The notes under the pieces were generated by a model. It was not told the DNA's origin and made no database searches. It was given only the letters and a program-made list of their open reading frames with translations. Source: Delphinus delphis (Eukaryota > Chordata > Mammalia > Artiodactyla > Delphinidae). From it: DNA of 64,000 nt. Position 1 is the stretch's first letter. Each line of letters opens with the position of its first letter. The stretch spans positions 45,547,559-45,611,558 of the forward strand of contig NC_082686.1 of the NCBI RefSeq assembly GCF_949987515.2, written 5' to 3'. The translations under genes were made by a program, and so were the position numbers. Shown here piece by piece: positions 13,467-25,795 of this stretch.

Positions 13467-13974
13467 TAAAGTTTTATATTTACTTTTCATTTTATCATTC
13501 TGAAAAAAATCTCCAAACTTTAAGGGTTTTTTCCAAGCTCACTTTATAAGTGGTAGGATGTAAGGTAAAGATTTTGTTTTATAGAATCGTGGCTTGCAGG
13601 TATTCATTAATATATTACTGTTAAAACCTTTTCAAATCTTTTCAGGGATAGACAAATAAAAACAACTCTTTAAAAGAACAACTTAAACAACCTACTTACT
13701 CACCCAAGTTCAGCCACACTGATATCCTTCTGCACATTGAATCAGCCAACCACAGTCCCACCTGAAGGTGCTTGTACTTGTTACTCCCATTGTCGGAATC
13801 ATTCTTTAAAATAATTTTCCTGCTTGTTATTGCACTTCCTTCAGGAAAGAGACCTCTCTTAATAACTCTGAAACATCACTATACCTTACCCCCATCTCTT
13901 GTTTTTTCCTTACTTTGCTTTACTTTTGTATTTCCTTATGACCCCTTCTTCTTTTATTTTTTGTTTTATAGTCT

Positions 13975-14110
13975 GTCTTCCTACACTAGTGCATTAGTAC
14001 CATGAGAGCTGGGATTTCATTGATTTTGTTTACTCTGTAACCCCCAGAATAGTAATGGTACCTGCCACTTAGTAGATACACAATAAGTATTTGTTGATAT
14101 GAATAAATAG
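13975..14110 (+). mobile_element. L2 3'-end fragment
   Basis: accatgagagctgggatttc, ctctgtaacccccagaatag and acacaataagtatttgttga follow the L2 3' end in order, ending in gaataaatag. Confidence 0.6.
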
Positions 14111-15454
14111 AAATGCAAAAATTAATATTATTTGGACATACTAATAAGGTTGAACTCTTAAATAATTAGTGTCTGAAATTATTATACGTTGTTTATTTGG
14201 AAAGCAGTTTCTTACTAATATATTTAACTCCAGTGTGCCTTTCTACCAAAATATTCCAACAAGGATAACCAGAAGTTATATATTAGTATTTTAAAGCCTA
14301 CCAATACCTTATGTTAAATTAACCTTCCTTCTAACCACCTGCTTACCTCTCCATGCTGGAAGATATCCTTCTCTTGCCATTTTTCCCCTTTTTATAAGAA
14401 GATATCTATAGAGCAAGGCTGAACACAAAACAAGGAAGTGGTAGAGCTCAGAGAAGAACTTTAAGAGCTAACCTTGGTGCTGAAAAGAGAAGCGCTTGAG
14501 AAAGCCCTTGAAACTTTTCTGTACCCAAGGCTTCATATCTCAAGTAAAACCCTCCTTACTTTGGAAATCAGAGGAAAAGTCAGTGTTTACTAAATGATTC
14601 TTGAGTTGGAATTTGAGGTTTTGTGGTATTTGGTTGGTGAAGAAAGGAGGGACTTGGGGTAGAGAAATATCTTGAGATAGAACCTTTGTATTTTTGTATA
14701 TCATACTTAAATTGATAACATCTGAAGTAGAATAATTTTTAATTTTTGCATTAAGTGTTGTGATTGCTTTGATAGAAAGTACAACATTCAAAACATAGGT
14801 CTAATTAGTAAAAGATGCAGTCCTCTTAATTTCGAAGTAGAAATTAATTTTACAAATGGAAAAATCTTTCTACTTAAAATAATTAGTAATTGAATTTTAA
14901 CAGATTTATTGTGACACCTGAATATTTTTTAGTGAGAGAAAAAAGTAATACCTGATGCTAAAAGGATATGGACTTATAACATATTGCCAGTTTCTATATT
15001 ACACAACTTATAGAAGAATACCAAGTTTTTCTTTTGAATTTATCTAAAATTTTGACTTCTCCTTAATTCAAACTGGACATCTCACTAAGTTCCAATTAGT
15101 GTTTCACTTGTTAAGTTTGTTTTTATCTTTTGCAATGTTTTTAAAGCATGTATGAAATTAAAAATACATTTATCCATTAATTTTAGAGAAAGAAAGTAGC
15201 ACTCAGTGATGCAGACATAAAATATTGCATCTCTCTTGTCTTAGGTACAAGTAAATTTGGTCAGTAAAAAAGAGCTCATAGAGAAATATAGTCTGGAAAA
15301 TTAAAGGAAAAATTTTTTGGTTTATTTTTGACCAGTGTACTAAACATATAGTCAACTCTGATTTTCAGGTCTGATTGTGTTATTGTTCTTACAGTGTGTT
15401 CTTTGACTAAGTCCCTGGTGTGATATATGTACGTATTTGCTTTTTTACTATCTT

Positions 15455-15910
15455 GTGAGGGAGACAGATAATAAAACAGGTAAATAGATGTATAAAATGT
15501 CAGTTGGGAGGATGAAAAAAAATGAAGTAGAATAGTAAGAGAAAGAATAATGAATGTGGTCCCTCTCTGAGATCTAACTGAAGTCAGGGAGCAGTTCACA
15601 CAAAGGTTTAGAGGAATAACTTTCCAGATAGAGAGGCCAGCAAGTGAAAAGGCTCTTGGATGAGAATGTGCCCAGTGTTTTCTAGGAACAGCAAGAAGTC
15701 CATGCTGGCTGGAACAGAGATCTAGGGGGAAATTGTAGATGAGGCCACTGAGAAATAACCAGGGGCCATGTCACATAGGGCCTTGTAGGAAATGATAAAG
15801 ACTTTGGCTTTTATTCCAAGTACAAGTCTTACGATTTATTTGAAAGGAAAGGTAGAATTTAAACATTTGGGAATTATTAGGAAAAGATGCAGGGTTTTTA
15901 GTAGGGTAGT
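15455..15910 (+). repeat. Ancient mammalian repeat, family not assigned
   Basis: Typical phrases of a common old interspersed repeat appear in order: gagacagataataaaacagg, aggctcttggatgagaatgt, agggccttgtaggaaatgat and actttggcttttattccaag. The segments at 22905-23010 and 56690-57010 appear to be other pieces of the same or a related consensus. Confidence 0.5.
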
Positions 15911-16504
15911 GACACCTCCACCAACGGGGAAGGATTTCTTCATGGTACTGTACTCTTGTTTGGGACTAGAAGTTTTTGATAAAATCAATACATTGATCTT
16001 ACTTGATATAAGTATTTCAGCTACTGATGTTTTGCCATTAATATAGGTAATCCATAGTTTGCTTTGAATAATTGTGTATCTTATGCTGTTTGTTTCTGTC
16101 TTCCTATTTTAAAATAATTTTATGATAAGTCATATTCTTAGTCTAACAAGTAATTCCTTGGAAGTAATTTCTGTTTTGATTAGAATCCAATTAACAGCTT
16201 TAAGGTAATTGAGTACATTTTAAAATCATGCTTCAGCACACTAAAAGGAACCCTAATCATTCAGAAAATCTAATTACGTATACTAATTGTTATTATACGA
16301 TTATATTTTGAAAGGAAATAACTATATCAGTAACATGTTATGAGAAGCTATTAGTCTGTGTCTTTGAAAAGGATTGTTTGATACCCTAAAAATCTTCTGC
16401 ATTTTATTATTTTAGTTTATATAAGTTTTTATTATTTATAAAATAATGTCACAGTAAGAATTTAGGTTTACTCTCAAGAATGGAAAGACAATGAAAAGAC
16501 CCTG

Positions 16505-16640
16505 TGTTCAGTGTTTTATATCCATATCTCAAATATTTAATTCTTACAATAATCACCTGAGGCCAATGGTGATATTCCCCCAGTTTACAGAGGCAGAAAC
16601 TGAAGGCAGAAGAGTTAAACAACCTATCCAGGTTTTTGAA
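16505..16640 (-). mobile_element. MIR SINE, antisense
   Basis: aattcttacaataatcacct, gatattcccccagtttacag, aggcagaaactgaaggcaga and ttaaacaacctatccagg match the MIR core in the reverse orientation. Confidence 0.7.
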
Positions 16641-17170
16641 GCCAATAAATAAAAAACTATGGTTGAAATCTCCTGGAATTTTTTTATTCTACTAGTTTAC
16701 CAAAGTTACAATTACAGGTTTATGCCTTTTAGATATCAAACTTCATATCAAATAAAGTCACTCCATCCTATGGCTAAATTACAACCGAAGTATAGCATTT
16801 CTAATAAATAAATGCTGTTGAATCATTGGGGCTGGTAGGGTGGTGTATTCTATAACGCTTTTCTGCTACTGGGACAATAACTCAAAGTGTATGTTTCATT
16901 AATGCCAGTCTGAGTAATATTCCTAGAATAGTAACTTTTTAGTGATACACTTTTCCAAATGTCCATATAAATTATGAATAATTTTCTCATGTCTTGCTCC
17001 TGAACACTTAGACTTTTATATCCTATATATATTCAGTTTCAGTGCTTAGCCAGTTTTGCTCAGATATGTTAGTAGAATATATTAATTTGCTATATGGCAA
17101 AATTGTAAGTATTTATTCTTGTAGTTTTATGATGTAATGAAATGGATTTTTTTTACGGATTTTATTGCAG

Positions 17171-17226
17171 TGCTAGTGATGCCATAAAAGGAGAAGGATT
17201 GCAAGAAGGTGTAGACTGGCTTCAAG
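17171..17226 (+). CDS. ARL6: ARL6 coding exon, residues ~160-178
   Basis: This 56-nt exon sits between tttattgcag and gtacatc. It encodes (C)ASDAIKGEGLQEGVDWLQ. Cys160-Ala161-Ser162 is the G5 guanine-binding loop. Gly169 and Leu170, both altered in reported human BBS3 patients (G169A and L170W), are the normal residues here; that these fall at the expected positions confirms the numbering. The exon begins with T to finish the Cys codon and ends in G to start the Asp codon completed at 22233. The GTAC donor is weak compared with a GTAAGT lying 144 nt downstream (see separate entry). Confidence 0.95.
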
Positions 17227-17370
17227 GTACATCACAAAATACTGTGCATCTTCAGCCTTTATTTCCCTTCCATTCACGTTTTCTTTCCTTCTTTACATTT
17301 TATTTTTGTTATATCACTGCCTTTCTTCCTCTTGTTTCCATTTATTTCTGCGATCAGAAAAAACAATACA

Positions 17371-17376
17371 GTAAGT
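17371..17376 (+). promoter_or_regulatory. ARL6: Strong cryptic or alternative 5' splice site (ACA/GTAAGT)
   Basis: GTAAGT matches U1 better than the GTACAT used at 17227. Its use would lengthen the ARL6 exon by exactly 144 nt (17227-17370), an in-frame insertion of 48 codons without a stop, because the frame from 17171 stays open to 17474. The added segment includes a hydrophobic run (FFTFYFCYITAFLPLVSIYF). Use of this site is inference only. Confidence 0.35.
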
Positions 17377-18660
17377 ATCCAATACTTTGCTCCATTTACT
17401 TCAATTACATTTTTGTAAAGGATTTATTTAAATACAGTGCTTACATCAACATGCATGACATCTCTAGAAAATAATTTTAATTTATGGCAACAAATTTCTG
17501 TCAGATCTAGTAATAGAAGCACATTTGAAGTTTGGGACAAATTTTAGACCTTACTGTCAATAACTAAAAATAAATCTTCATGGCATGTATCGTTCAAGAA
17601 TCATGCTATACACCATATGTAGCTCCATTTATTCATGGCGTGTTTTTACAACTTTTAATACTCATATTTAGTATTATATATGCTGGTATTCTATTAATGT
17701 TTTGTAATCACAGTTCTATTTGTTATTCATCACAATAGCTATCATAAATTAAGATATATCATTTTTCCTAAGGTTACATTGTCTGCTAGACACAGGAATG
17801 GATTGAAGCACAGTGACCCACAGAGAGCAACAAAATGTGAATGTGAATGAAACCAAGTTCTATAGGTCCTTCTTATTACAGGACCCTTGAAGATCAGGCC
17901 AAAAAATTTCCATTTTTGAGCAAAACAGTTGAGGATGATTTCTATTAGAATCTCCCTGCCCTGAACAAGGGTGAAATAACAAGAGATTATAAATTCTAGC
18001 CGTAGTCTTGTGGCTATAAATTTAATTTCTTCTACACAACCCTCTCAATTCCAGTTATTTGTGGGTTTTTTTCTCTTCTGTATGTCATAGTGGATCTAAG
18101 AGTAGCCTGCTTGTCCATACATAAAGAGACATAGTATTTCTTTGGTTCAAAGTACTAAATGTACTTCTGATAAATATTTCTATGTGTTATTAGTAAAATG
18201 TGGTGTTTTAGGTAACTGCACAGACCATTGTATTTTTTTCTCTTTCGTGTTGTCATCATGACATTTACCATTAAACTGCAAAGAACCTTCTAGTTATATT
18301 TTACAATTAAGTGAAACTTAACTGAGAACCTCTAGTAGTTCTCAGAAGAGCTAGTGGGATTTTTCTGTGAACATACCAACTTCATTTCCTAGACTGTGCA
18401 AAGAAGTGGTCAAAGTGACCACTCTGGGACTGATTCCCACATAAAACAGATAGGTTACAGAGGAACATTATAGAGAAGACACTAGAAGCATATTTTCAGC
18501 CTTTACTTCTTATTTTACAAGTGCTTATTATTGTTCACAGTGGAGATATAGCATGGATGGAAACACCACAATTGCTCATAATATAGTAATTCAAAGCATA
18601 GTAACTTACTGAAAATAGGTTGATGGTCATCTGAATTTTAAATTGTAGATCTCTTTTTTT

Positions 18661-18671
18661 GGGGGGGGGGG
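18661..18671. repeat. G11 homopolymer
   Basis: Eleven G residues directly follow a T run in the last ARL6 intron. Confidence 0.9.
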
Positions 18672-18939
18672 TGGTATTTTGTCTGTAACAATGAGGCCAC
18701 TAGGTGTCAGTAACGATCCAACATCACAGTGCCACTTGCCAACTCTGGTCTTACCTAATTTTTGTGTCTTTGACTTTTCTGATCCATTATCTTTGCATCT
18801 TACCTCCCAAGTCTTTGTAAGAAGGATACTTTATAGGAAAAATTTTTGTGCCCTTCTGTTACCATATTATTTTATGTAACCTTTACAACAATTTTCTGCA
18901 AAGTAAGTAGTAGTATCCCATTTTATGTGGGCAGCGTGG

Positions 18940-19145
18940 AATAATAGTAAAAAGCACTTGGGCTTTCAAGTCTAGCAGATTTATTCCACTACTTATTAAT
19001 TATTAACTAATGTCTCTAATTATCTTATAAAAATAATTTTCTTCATCTGTAAAATTAAAAAATAAAATTTCAAAAATTGCCATACAGATTAAATGAAATA
19101 CTGCATGTGTTAAAGTGCCTACCATAAGAAAGCACTCAAAAAATG
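18940..19145 (+). mobile_element. MIR SINE, sense
   Basis: ataatagtaaaaagcacttg, tcttcatctgtaaaattaaa, agattaaatgaaatactgca and gtgcctaccataagaaagca follow MIR from the tRNA-like head to the tail. Confidence 0.7.
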
Positions 19146-19904
19146 TTAAATTTACCCTTTTACCTAACTTCTCCATTTAATAGAGGAGGAAACTTAGTAT
19201 GTAGATTTAAAAGTATATCAGTTTGGTTTTGAGTAGAAGATCCTTTATTCATAATGTCTATGTAACAGTAAATAGTTTACATTTTTGATGCTCCTAACTG
19301 TCTCTCTGGATTTGAAAAGAGGGGAAAACCTATACTGCAAAATAGGTAGCAATAAATATAGGAGACTAGTCTGTGCCTATATCTGTTAACTTATTAGCCA
19401 AAAGTTTTTCTGTAAATCTGTGAAGGATGTTCTGAACTTATATCTCTTCATTTTCCTTGCAAAATTCTGAAATTTCCTAGCATGATAAACCAGAAGGCCT
19501 GTGGTTCATTTTGGACGAATTTAATCTTATTATTTTAAGTTTACGGTTGAAAAATTGTGGGTAAAACATTAAATGACACATTTTGTGCCATGATTCCATT
19601 CTCTTTTGGAAGGATTCTTAATAATTACCTATGCACTACAGCCAAAGACAAGAACCCATGAGTAGACTATGAAATATTTTTTAAAACCACCAGAGAATAT
19701 ACAGAAACCATTACAGAGGTAAAGAGAGATATTTATAAAATGAAATCCTCTCATGTGACTAATGAAACTTATTCATTGTATCACTTTATCTGTATGTGAA
19801 AAGTTAATAATGCTTCCAGGTTTTAATATAAGAATTTTATAAACTATGCATATGAGTATTCCAATGAAAGACCGAGGATTGAACACACACTTAGTTTCAT
19901 CCCC

Positions 19905-22125
19905 TCTTCAGATCTCACTGACAGTAAAGGGACTTTTGTTTAAAGCCATTTAACCCAAAAAAATGGGAGCGACAAAAATGGCAACCAGATTTTGGAAGCC
20001 AAATATCTGATGAATGTTGAATAACTTAACAGACCTGAGAAAGCGGAATTCTAAGCTAGCACTGGAGAAAGCTGGAAAGCATCCTAATTTACATTGCAGA
20101 TCCCCTCAAAGGCTCAGAAATTGATGGAAATTGGAAATAAGGATGAAGTGAGACAGAAAGGAGAAGACAGTTATACATCCTTGCCCCAAAAGAAGATTGA
20201 AGTTTCATTCTTTGCAGAGAGTCAAATAGTATCCCTGGACTGGAGAACACCAAGCACAACTGTATGTTGGCATGCTGACCTGAAAATGAGGAGTAACTGA
20301 AAGTTTCATACTGAAGGTTATAACCGTCTTCTGCCTTCTCCTATTTCTCCTAGAAGACACTGGCAATGGGTAGGAGACAGCAAGTCAACTTTGAGGAGTC
20401 AGACCAGACTAAGAGAAAAGACCTGAAGGTATTAACATCAGAAATTCTCAAGGAAATGGCTTAGCTAGATACACTAGACTGAAGATCACTTTTGACAAGC
20501 CTCACACATGTAACAAAATTCCAATCAGCTTTATAGTGTTCACTCATACATATGAGAAGATAGCAAAAGATCACCAAGTATTTGAAGATCAAAACATTAG
20601 AATTATGGAACATAAACAAAAAAAAGCAGATTAGAAGAAGACTATTTAGGGAGAACATTTCAAAAAACTATTAGAGTAGCTTCAAAGAGATAAGAGAGAA
20701 TGTATTACTTTCATGAATATGACAAGAATACTACTTGAAAAATAACAAAAAAAATGAGTTCTTGGAAAATAATAATAGAATAGTAGAAATGGAAAACTCA
20801 ATAAAAAGAAGATAAAAAAGAGACAATCTCTCAGAAGGTGCAAAAAAGACAAAGAATGGAAAGAAAAGATAAAGTAAGGAGTCATTTTAGGAGGCTCAAT
20901 AACCTAATAAGAAGTTCTAAAAGAGAGAACAGAGAAAAAAGAGGGGAGAAAGTCATCAAATAAATCATCAAACAGTATTTTCCAGAACTAAATGATGAGT
21001 TTTTAGTTGCAAGGCCCCTTGAGAGCCCAATGCAGTGGATGAAAATATTCCCACACCAAGGTGCATCATTATTAAAATCGACACTGTAAGACAGAGGAAG
21101 ATTCTACAAGTTTCCTGAGAAGAAAATAAGAGGTTTCATCTAGAGGATAAGGAAACAAAGTAGCAACAGACTTCTCACCAGCAACACTTGGAAGCAATGC
21201 CTGGAAGAATCTAAGGAGAAAATAATATTCCCTGGCAGTATCAGTGTATTATAACTGTATAATTAAGACATCTTCAGCCATGTAAAGTCTGAAGAGTTCA
21301 CTTTCTATACCATTTACTAAGGTAGCCACTGAGGTGTACTGATCAAAAACAAAAGAATAAACCAACAAGAAAAAAAAAAATAAGGGAAATAGGAAAATCT
21401 GCACAAGAGAGTTGGGAAGGAATCCCTAGGATGATAGTGGAGATCCTAGAGTGATAATGAAAGATCTCATATGAAAATAACTGGGCAAACATGGAGAACA
21501 ACTGGTTCAGATTAAATAGTTTTACACAAGACTAAGGGAGAGTTCTTTAAGAAAGTGAAATTGATTGACTGTGTATTATGCTTCATAATAGTAAAGGTTG
21601 AAACAGTGTGAGAGTAGTGGGATTGAATTAATGTTAAGTACATTTTAAAAAAAAGCTAAAGCAGGGTTGGGGATGAAGAACAATTAGTAACTGCAGGGAA
21701 AACAAAATGTAGTAGAAGAAAGGAAAAGTAACTGGGGTATATCACTCATTTCAGCTGTGAATAGCATTCATATAGTCATCCTATTGATGACTACATCACT
21801 GTGTTAGGAAAATGGGAGTATTGGTCACATGATGAGCGTGGCAGAAGAACAGTGTACAAGTGTGTGAGAACCGAAGCCCCTTATTACATTGAAGGAACTG
21901 ATATTTCAAGAAGTAATAATAAAAGCATATTATTTAGAGATACACAGGTAATCACCTAAAAGGGAGTTGAAAGTAGTTGCCTGTGAAAGGAGAAAGAGGG
22001 GATGAGGCAAGGAACTGCTTTTTTTAATACAAGCCTTGTAGAACTAGTTGATTTTAATTAGGTGCATGTACAATGACAGAAATACAAACTATAGTGTGAA
22101 TTGTGCTTTTAAAAAGAAAAAAGCG
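19905..22125 (+). mobile_element. HAL1 (half-L1), near full length, sense
   Basis: HAL1 elements are L1 relatives that carry only ORF1. The sequence begins near agatctcactgacagtaaag and runs through an ORF1-like region (acagtattttccagaactaa, ccacaccaaggtgcatcatt, cagacttctcaccagcaaca). It ends in a HAL1-type 3'UTR (gaactgatatttcaagaagt, aaagggagttgaaagtagtt, ggcaaggaactgcttttttt) near 22125. No RT or endonuclease region is present between ORF1 and 3'UTR, which is the HAL1 hallmark. The ORF1 frame is thoroughly broken. Length, about 2.2 kb, is close to the family's full size as I remember it. Confidence 0.7.
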
Positions 22126-22232
22126 TACACATAGGTTTCTACCATGTTCTTATGGATATGTCTTGGATTACTTTAGAGAATGGGTTTTGCCCTGTAGAGA
22201 CTGATAATTTTTTATTTGGTTTTTATTATCAG

Positions 22233-22258
22233 ATCAGATCCAGGCTGTGAAGACATGA
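22233..22258 (+). CDS. ARL6: ARL6 terminal coding exon with stop codon
   Basis: After attatcag the exon reads AT CAG ATC CAG GCT GTG and then AAG ACA TGA, giving (D)QIQAVKT and a stop at 22256-22258. The ARL6 C-terminal helix thus ends at residue 186, the standard length. Residue 183 is Ala; human ARL6 as I remember it has Thr there (DQIQTVKT), a conservative change at the extreme tail, outside the nucleotide pocket. The first two bases complete the Asp codon opened by the G at 17226. No alternative terminal exon like the one described for the retinal long isoform (BBS3L) could be identified by eye. Confidence 0.92.
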
Positions 22259-22760
22259 AAAGATAGTATTCGGAAACCTCAACAATTTTCAATTCAAGGA
22301 ATATATATTAAGGCAAACTGAATACTTTAAATTTTTTGAAAGTTTTTACATCTAAGAATACTTGATAATCTTCTGCTTATATTTATGGACTCTGAATGAG
22401 GTTTTTAAGAACATAAGACTTCAGGTATGCTAATCTGGCCATTAATTATATAAAAACTAAATGTTTCCTGAAGGGCTCCCTCCCCAGAATTATCAACTTC
22501 TTGAAAGGTCTACATTTGATTGTAATTAGAATGTGTAAAGTCAGAGTTATCTCAGTATCTCATCTTGATTTATGATATCTTTAATGCATTTTATTTTTTT
22601 AATTGTCTTCTAAAAACTTAGCTTATGATATAACTTTGTAGTAAGATTATGCTTGTGAAAAAGAACTTTTAAATATTTATAAGGGACCATGGGTAATTAA
22701 TATATATTGAAGTTTTGCTATATGTCACCATCAATAAAACATAAAATGTAATATACAAAC
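22259..22760 (+). other. ARL6: ARL6 3'UTR (probable extent)
   Basis: AT-rich sequence after the stop codon with no coding potential. The first canonical AATAAA is at 22733-22738, so a 3' end around 22755 is expected; later AATAAA copies at 22878-22900 could give a longer form. The exact end is inferred. Confidence 0.5.
22733..22738 (+). terminator. ARL6: Candidate ARL6 poly(A) signal AATAAA
   Basis: This is the first AATAAA after the ARL6 stop, in the context catcaataaaacataaaatg. Cleavage would be expected about 10-30 nt downstream. Confidence 0.5.
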
Positions 22761-22861
22761 TAGTGTGCTTTATATGCTGAAAAGAATAATGCTGTGTTAA
22801 TATGGTGTTTGGTATTTTACTGTCAAACATTTGTAAATTACCTGAGTCCAAGTTAAGCTGA

Positions 22862-22900
22862 ATTTATTTATTCAGTGAATAAAACACTGAATAAATAAAT
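22862..22900. repeat. Perfect 16-bp inverted repeat with AATAAA in the loop
   Basis: The arm at 22862-22877 (atttatttattcagtg) is exactly complementary to 22885-22900 (cactgaataaataaat). The 7-nt spacer aataaaa begins with AATAAA, and the right arm contains further AATAAA copies. It lies just past the presumed ARL6 3' end. Confidence 0.85.
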
Positions 22901-22904
22901 GAAA

Positions 22905-23010
22905 CATCTCTGTACCTATACTAGTTTGGCATTGTCCTAGGCAATGGTGATAAAAGGTAAACAAAACATATTCCTTATCCTCAGAGAACTTAAAATTTAA
23001 TGAGGGAGAA
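22905..23010 (+). repeat. Ancient mammalian repeat fragment
   Basis: tttggcattgtcctaggcaa, aacaaaacatattccttatc and ctcagagaacttaaaattta follow the head of the same kind of old repeat seen at 15455-15910. The family is not assigned. Confidence 0.45.
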
Positions 23011-23897
23011 TTTGAGAATCTTTTCATACAGAGTATCTAATTTTATTTCATTGGCTGACTGAAAATATTGCATTTTAAGATTAAGAGGTATAAAAATGAA
23101 TTAATGTGATTCTTCATAATTATTACAACTGCCTTATTCTTTCTTCCTTTAAAATGTCTCCAGTTTACTGCAGTACTTTGTTAAAATAGACTGTGACTCA
23201 CCAACTGTGTTTTTCCTGGGCATAAACTGCTACAAAAATGTTTTTTAGAATTTTAAACATATCTCTGCCATCTACTGTATGCAAATTGTGTTACTTCTCA
23301 CAACTTAGAGACTGCTTATAATTGTAAACTCTAAATAGAAGCTTTCATTTTTAATTAATCACTGGGAAACAGTGGATAGAGCAATGGTGTAAATCCTGAA
23401 AATATTACATATAAAGAAAAACTGTAATATATAATGTGTAACATCATAAATATCCTTAGGTGTGAAAATGATGAAAACAGAAGACAAAAGGTAAGTGAGT
23501 AATAAAGATGTATTATGATAACTACAGTAGTGGTATGTTTCACAGAGATTTGAATAAAATATTTTTAAAACTTCAGTAAAAGTTCTATAATTCAGTTTCT
23601 CTTAGTCCAGAAATCCCAGTGCTTTCGAATTTGGCACATTGAAAGTCATCCAGAATATTCCAGTGATCCAGCATTTTAGCTAGCTTGCCAGCCTCTCATA
23701 AATTGTTTTGATGAAGATACAAAGTAAGTCTCATTAATCTAGAGGTGCCTCAAATATAAAAAAACATGAACATGAAAACACTGTAATTCAACAAAAAAAC
23801 CCTAATATGCTATAACTATTTTAGGAGGATGGAGAAAGGGGTGTTTTAAGAGAATTCAAATCCTCATCTACCGTAAGGTAACAATAACAATGATAAA

Positions 23898-24085
23898 AGC
23901 TATCACTATATTTTGAGCAAGATATTATTACATGTATGGGATTTTGCATCATATAATCCTCATAATAGCCTTATGTAGTAGATTCTAGTGTTTGTTTTAT
24001 AGACAAGGAAACTGAGGCCTAAAAAAGGTTGTTTATGGTCACAGAGCTAGTAAATGGTGGTACTGGGATTCAGAACCAAACAGTC
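23898..24085 (-). mobile_element. MIR SINE, antisense
   Basis: tcatataatcctcataatag, ttttatagacaaggaaactg, aggcctaaaaaaggttgttt and cacagagctagtaaatggtg are the classic antisense MIR blocks. Confidence 0.8.
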
Positions 24086-25504
24086 TGTTTAAAATGGATG
24101 ATTCAAGAGCTAAGAGTATTACTGATTTTAGAAATATAGAGATATCTGCCATAAGAATAGCTAAAAGGATGGGAAAAATCTCTCACGGGGGTGGGAGACC
24201 AGGATTGGGGTGCTGGAGGTCAGGGACAAGGGACTACTGTTTTCTTCTTTTTGCTTGTTTTAAGTCTATTAACACTTCAAACTTTAAACTCTGGACAAGA
24301 ATGACTATGATAAAAATGATTCTTGAAATTATGTTGATTTGTTGATTCTAAATTAGTATTCCACAAACTACAGTCATTTACACCTATGCAAATATGTAGA
24401 AGAGAGTACTAAATGCTTCCTTTGTTTTCATGATCTCCAGATCTAGTTTATAGTCTATAAACATCCATTCATACTCTACATTTTCATGTAAAGATTATGT
24501 AGAAGCAAGTTGGGCTACAGTGGTCACAGCATGCCATGTGTGCATACACTGAGGTTATTGCATTTGTATTTAACATATTATGCAATTAAAATTTATTGCA
24601 TTAAAGCTCAAGCAAGTGTTTTTTTATGTTTAGACATCACTGTGTTAACAAAGTTTAGTTCATTAAACTCCACATTTCAATGTGACACCTCATAAAATGT
24701 TCAAAAGTTAGCCTATTGTATGTTTTGCATTTAAATATTTATAATGTGGCCCTATTCAGCCTGTGCCTTATAAATCACAAAAGAGCTGAGTTGTATATAT
24801 TTTTCATTTATAGGTCGTCTGCTAAAAATTATGAATTGCCTTCTGATTACTTATTTTTTTCCCACCATATTGTGATTTCCATAAATATATGTAGTTACTC
24901 TAGAGAAAACTTAAGGCAAATACATCCTGCATGTAGCTCTGGTACATTAAAATACATTAAAAATGATTTGCTTTCTGATTTTTCCTTCTTGCTTCTTAGT
25001 TAAAAAATAAATAAAACCAATATTAAATGCTCACTTAAATGGATGTTATAATAGGTTTGTTCATTTCTGTGACTGGAAGGAAATACTTTGAGAAATGGTT
25101 ATTGTGTTTAATTAAATGTTTCAAGTAACTTATTTATTACATTTTTATTGTGAATCTTTCTCATTAAGGATGTTCCTTCTGGGATTTACAAGGAACTGCC
25201 TCAGGACCATTACTGATTGTTCCCTCTGATCATTCGATTTTAATGCCACACTTGGCAGCTTCATGAACATATAGTATTAAGCTTTTCTCTGGTGATTTAG
25301 AATAAACCAAAAAGGAAAAATTTAATTCTTCACCAAATTTCAAGTCACCAAGTAATGCTAGAAGTCATAGAGGAATAGGAGGTACTTTGAAAATAAAATT
25401 TGGTTAGAAATATAGTAGAAATAATAAACATTTTTGTGGGTTTTACTATGTGCCAGGTACTTTCTAAGCATTTTATATATGTATATTACTTCATTTAATA
25501 ACAT

Positions 25505-25572
25505 AATATGTATAAAATGGATAACTAATAAGAACCTGCTGTATAAAAAAATAAATAAAATTCAAAAAAAAT
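25505..25572 (+). mobile_element. Extremely 5'-truncated L1 3' end in a MIR
   Basis: gtataaaatggataactaat, aagaacctgctgtataaaaa and aataaataaaattcaaaaaa match the 3'UTR end of the L1 copies at 34124 and 43739 (there antisense). Only about 65 bp were inserted. A near-identical tail is at 60148-60249. Confidence 0.75.
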
Positions 25573-25621
25573 CATCATAACAGTTCTATGAGGTAGGCGC
25601 TATTATCTCTATTATGTAGGT

Positions 25622-25795
25622 CACGGGTCAGCAAACTACTAATCTGTCTTTGTATGGCCCTTGAGCTAATAATGGTTTTACATTTTTAAAGCGTTATTTA
25701 AAAAAAAAAAAAAAGGCAACAGATACAGTATGTGGCCCACAGAGCATGAAATTATTTACTGTCTGGGGCTTTACATAAAATCTTTGCCGACCCCT
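25622..25795 (+). mobile_element. Small hAT-like DNA transposon in a MIR
   Basis: The ends are inverted repeats: cacgggtcagcaaact at the left and tttgccgacccct at the right, whose complement is aggggtcggcaaa. Internal blocks gtatggcccttgagc and gtgtggcccacagag-like text fit a common hAT nonautonomous family whose name I cannot fix. An A14 run (about 25699-25713) lies inside. Confidence 0.6.

Larger units (their letters stand above)
17227..22232 (+). other. ARL6: Last ARL6 intron
   Basis: This 5.0-kb intron ends with ttttattatcag at 22221-22232. It carries a MIR and a long HAL1 element, both sense-oriented; the parts at 17475-18650 and 19150-19900 contain nothing identified. Confidence 0.85.
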
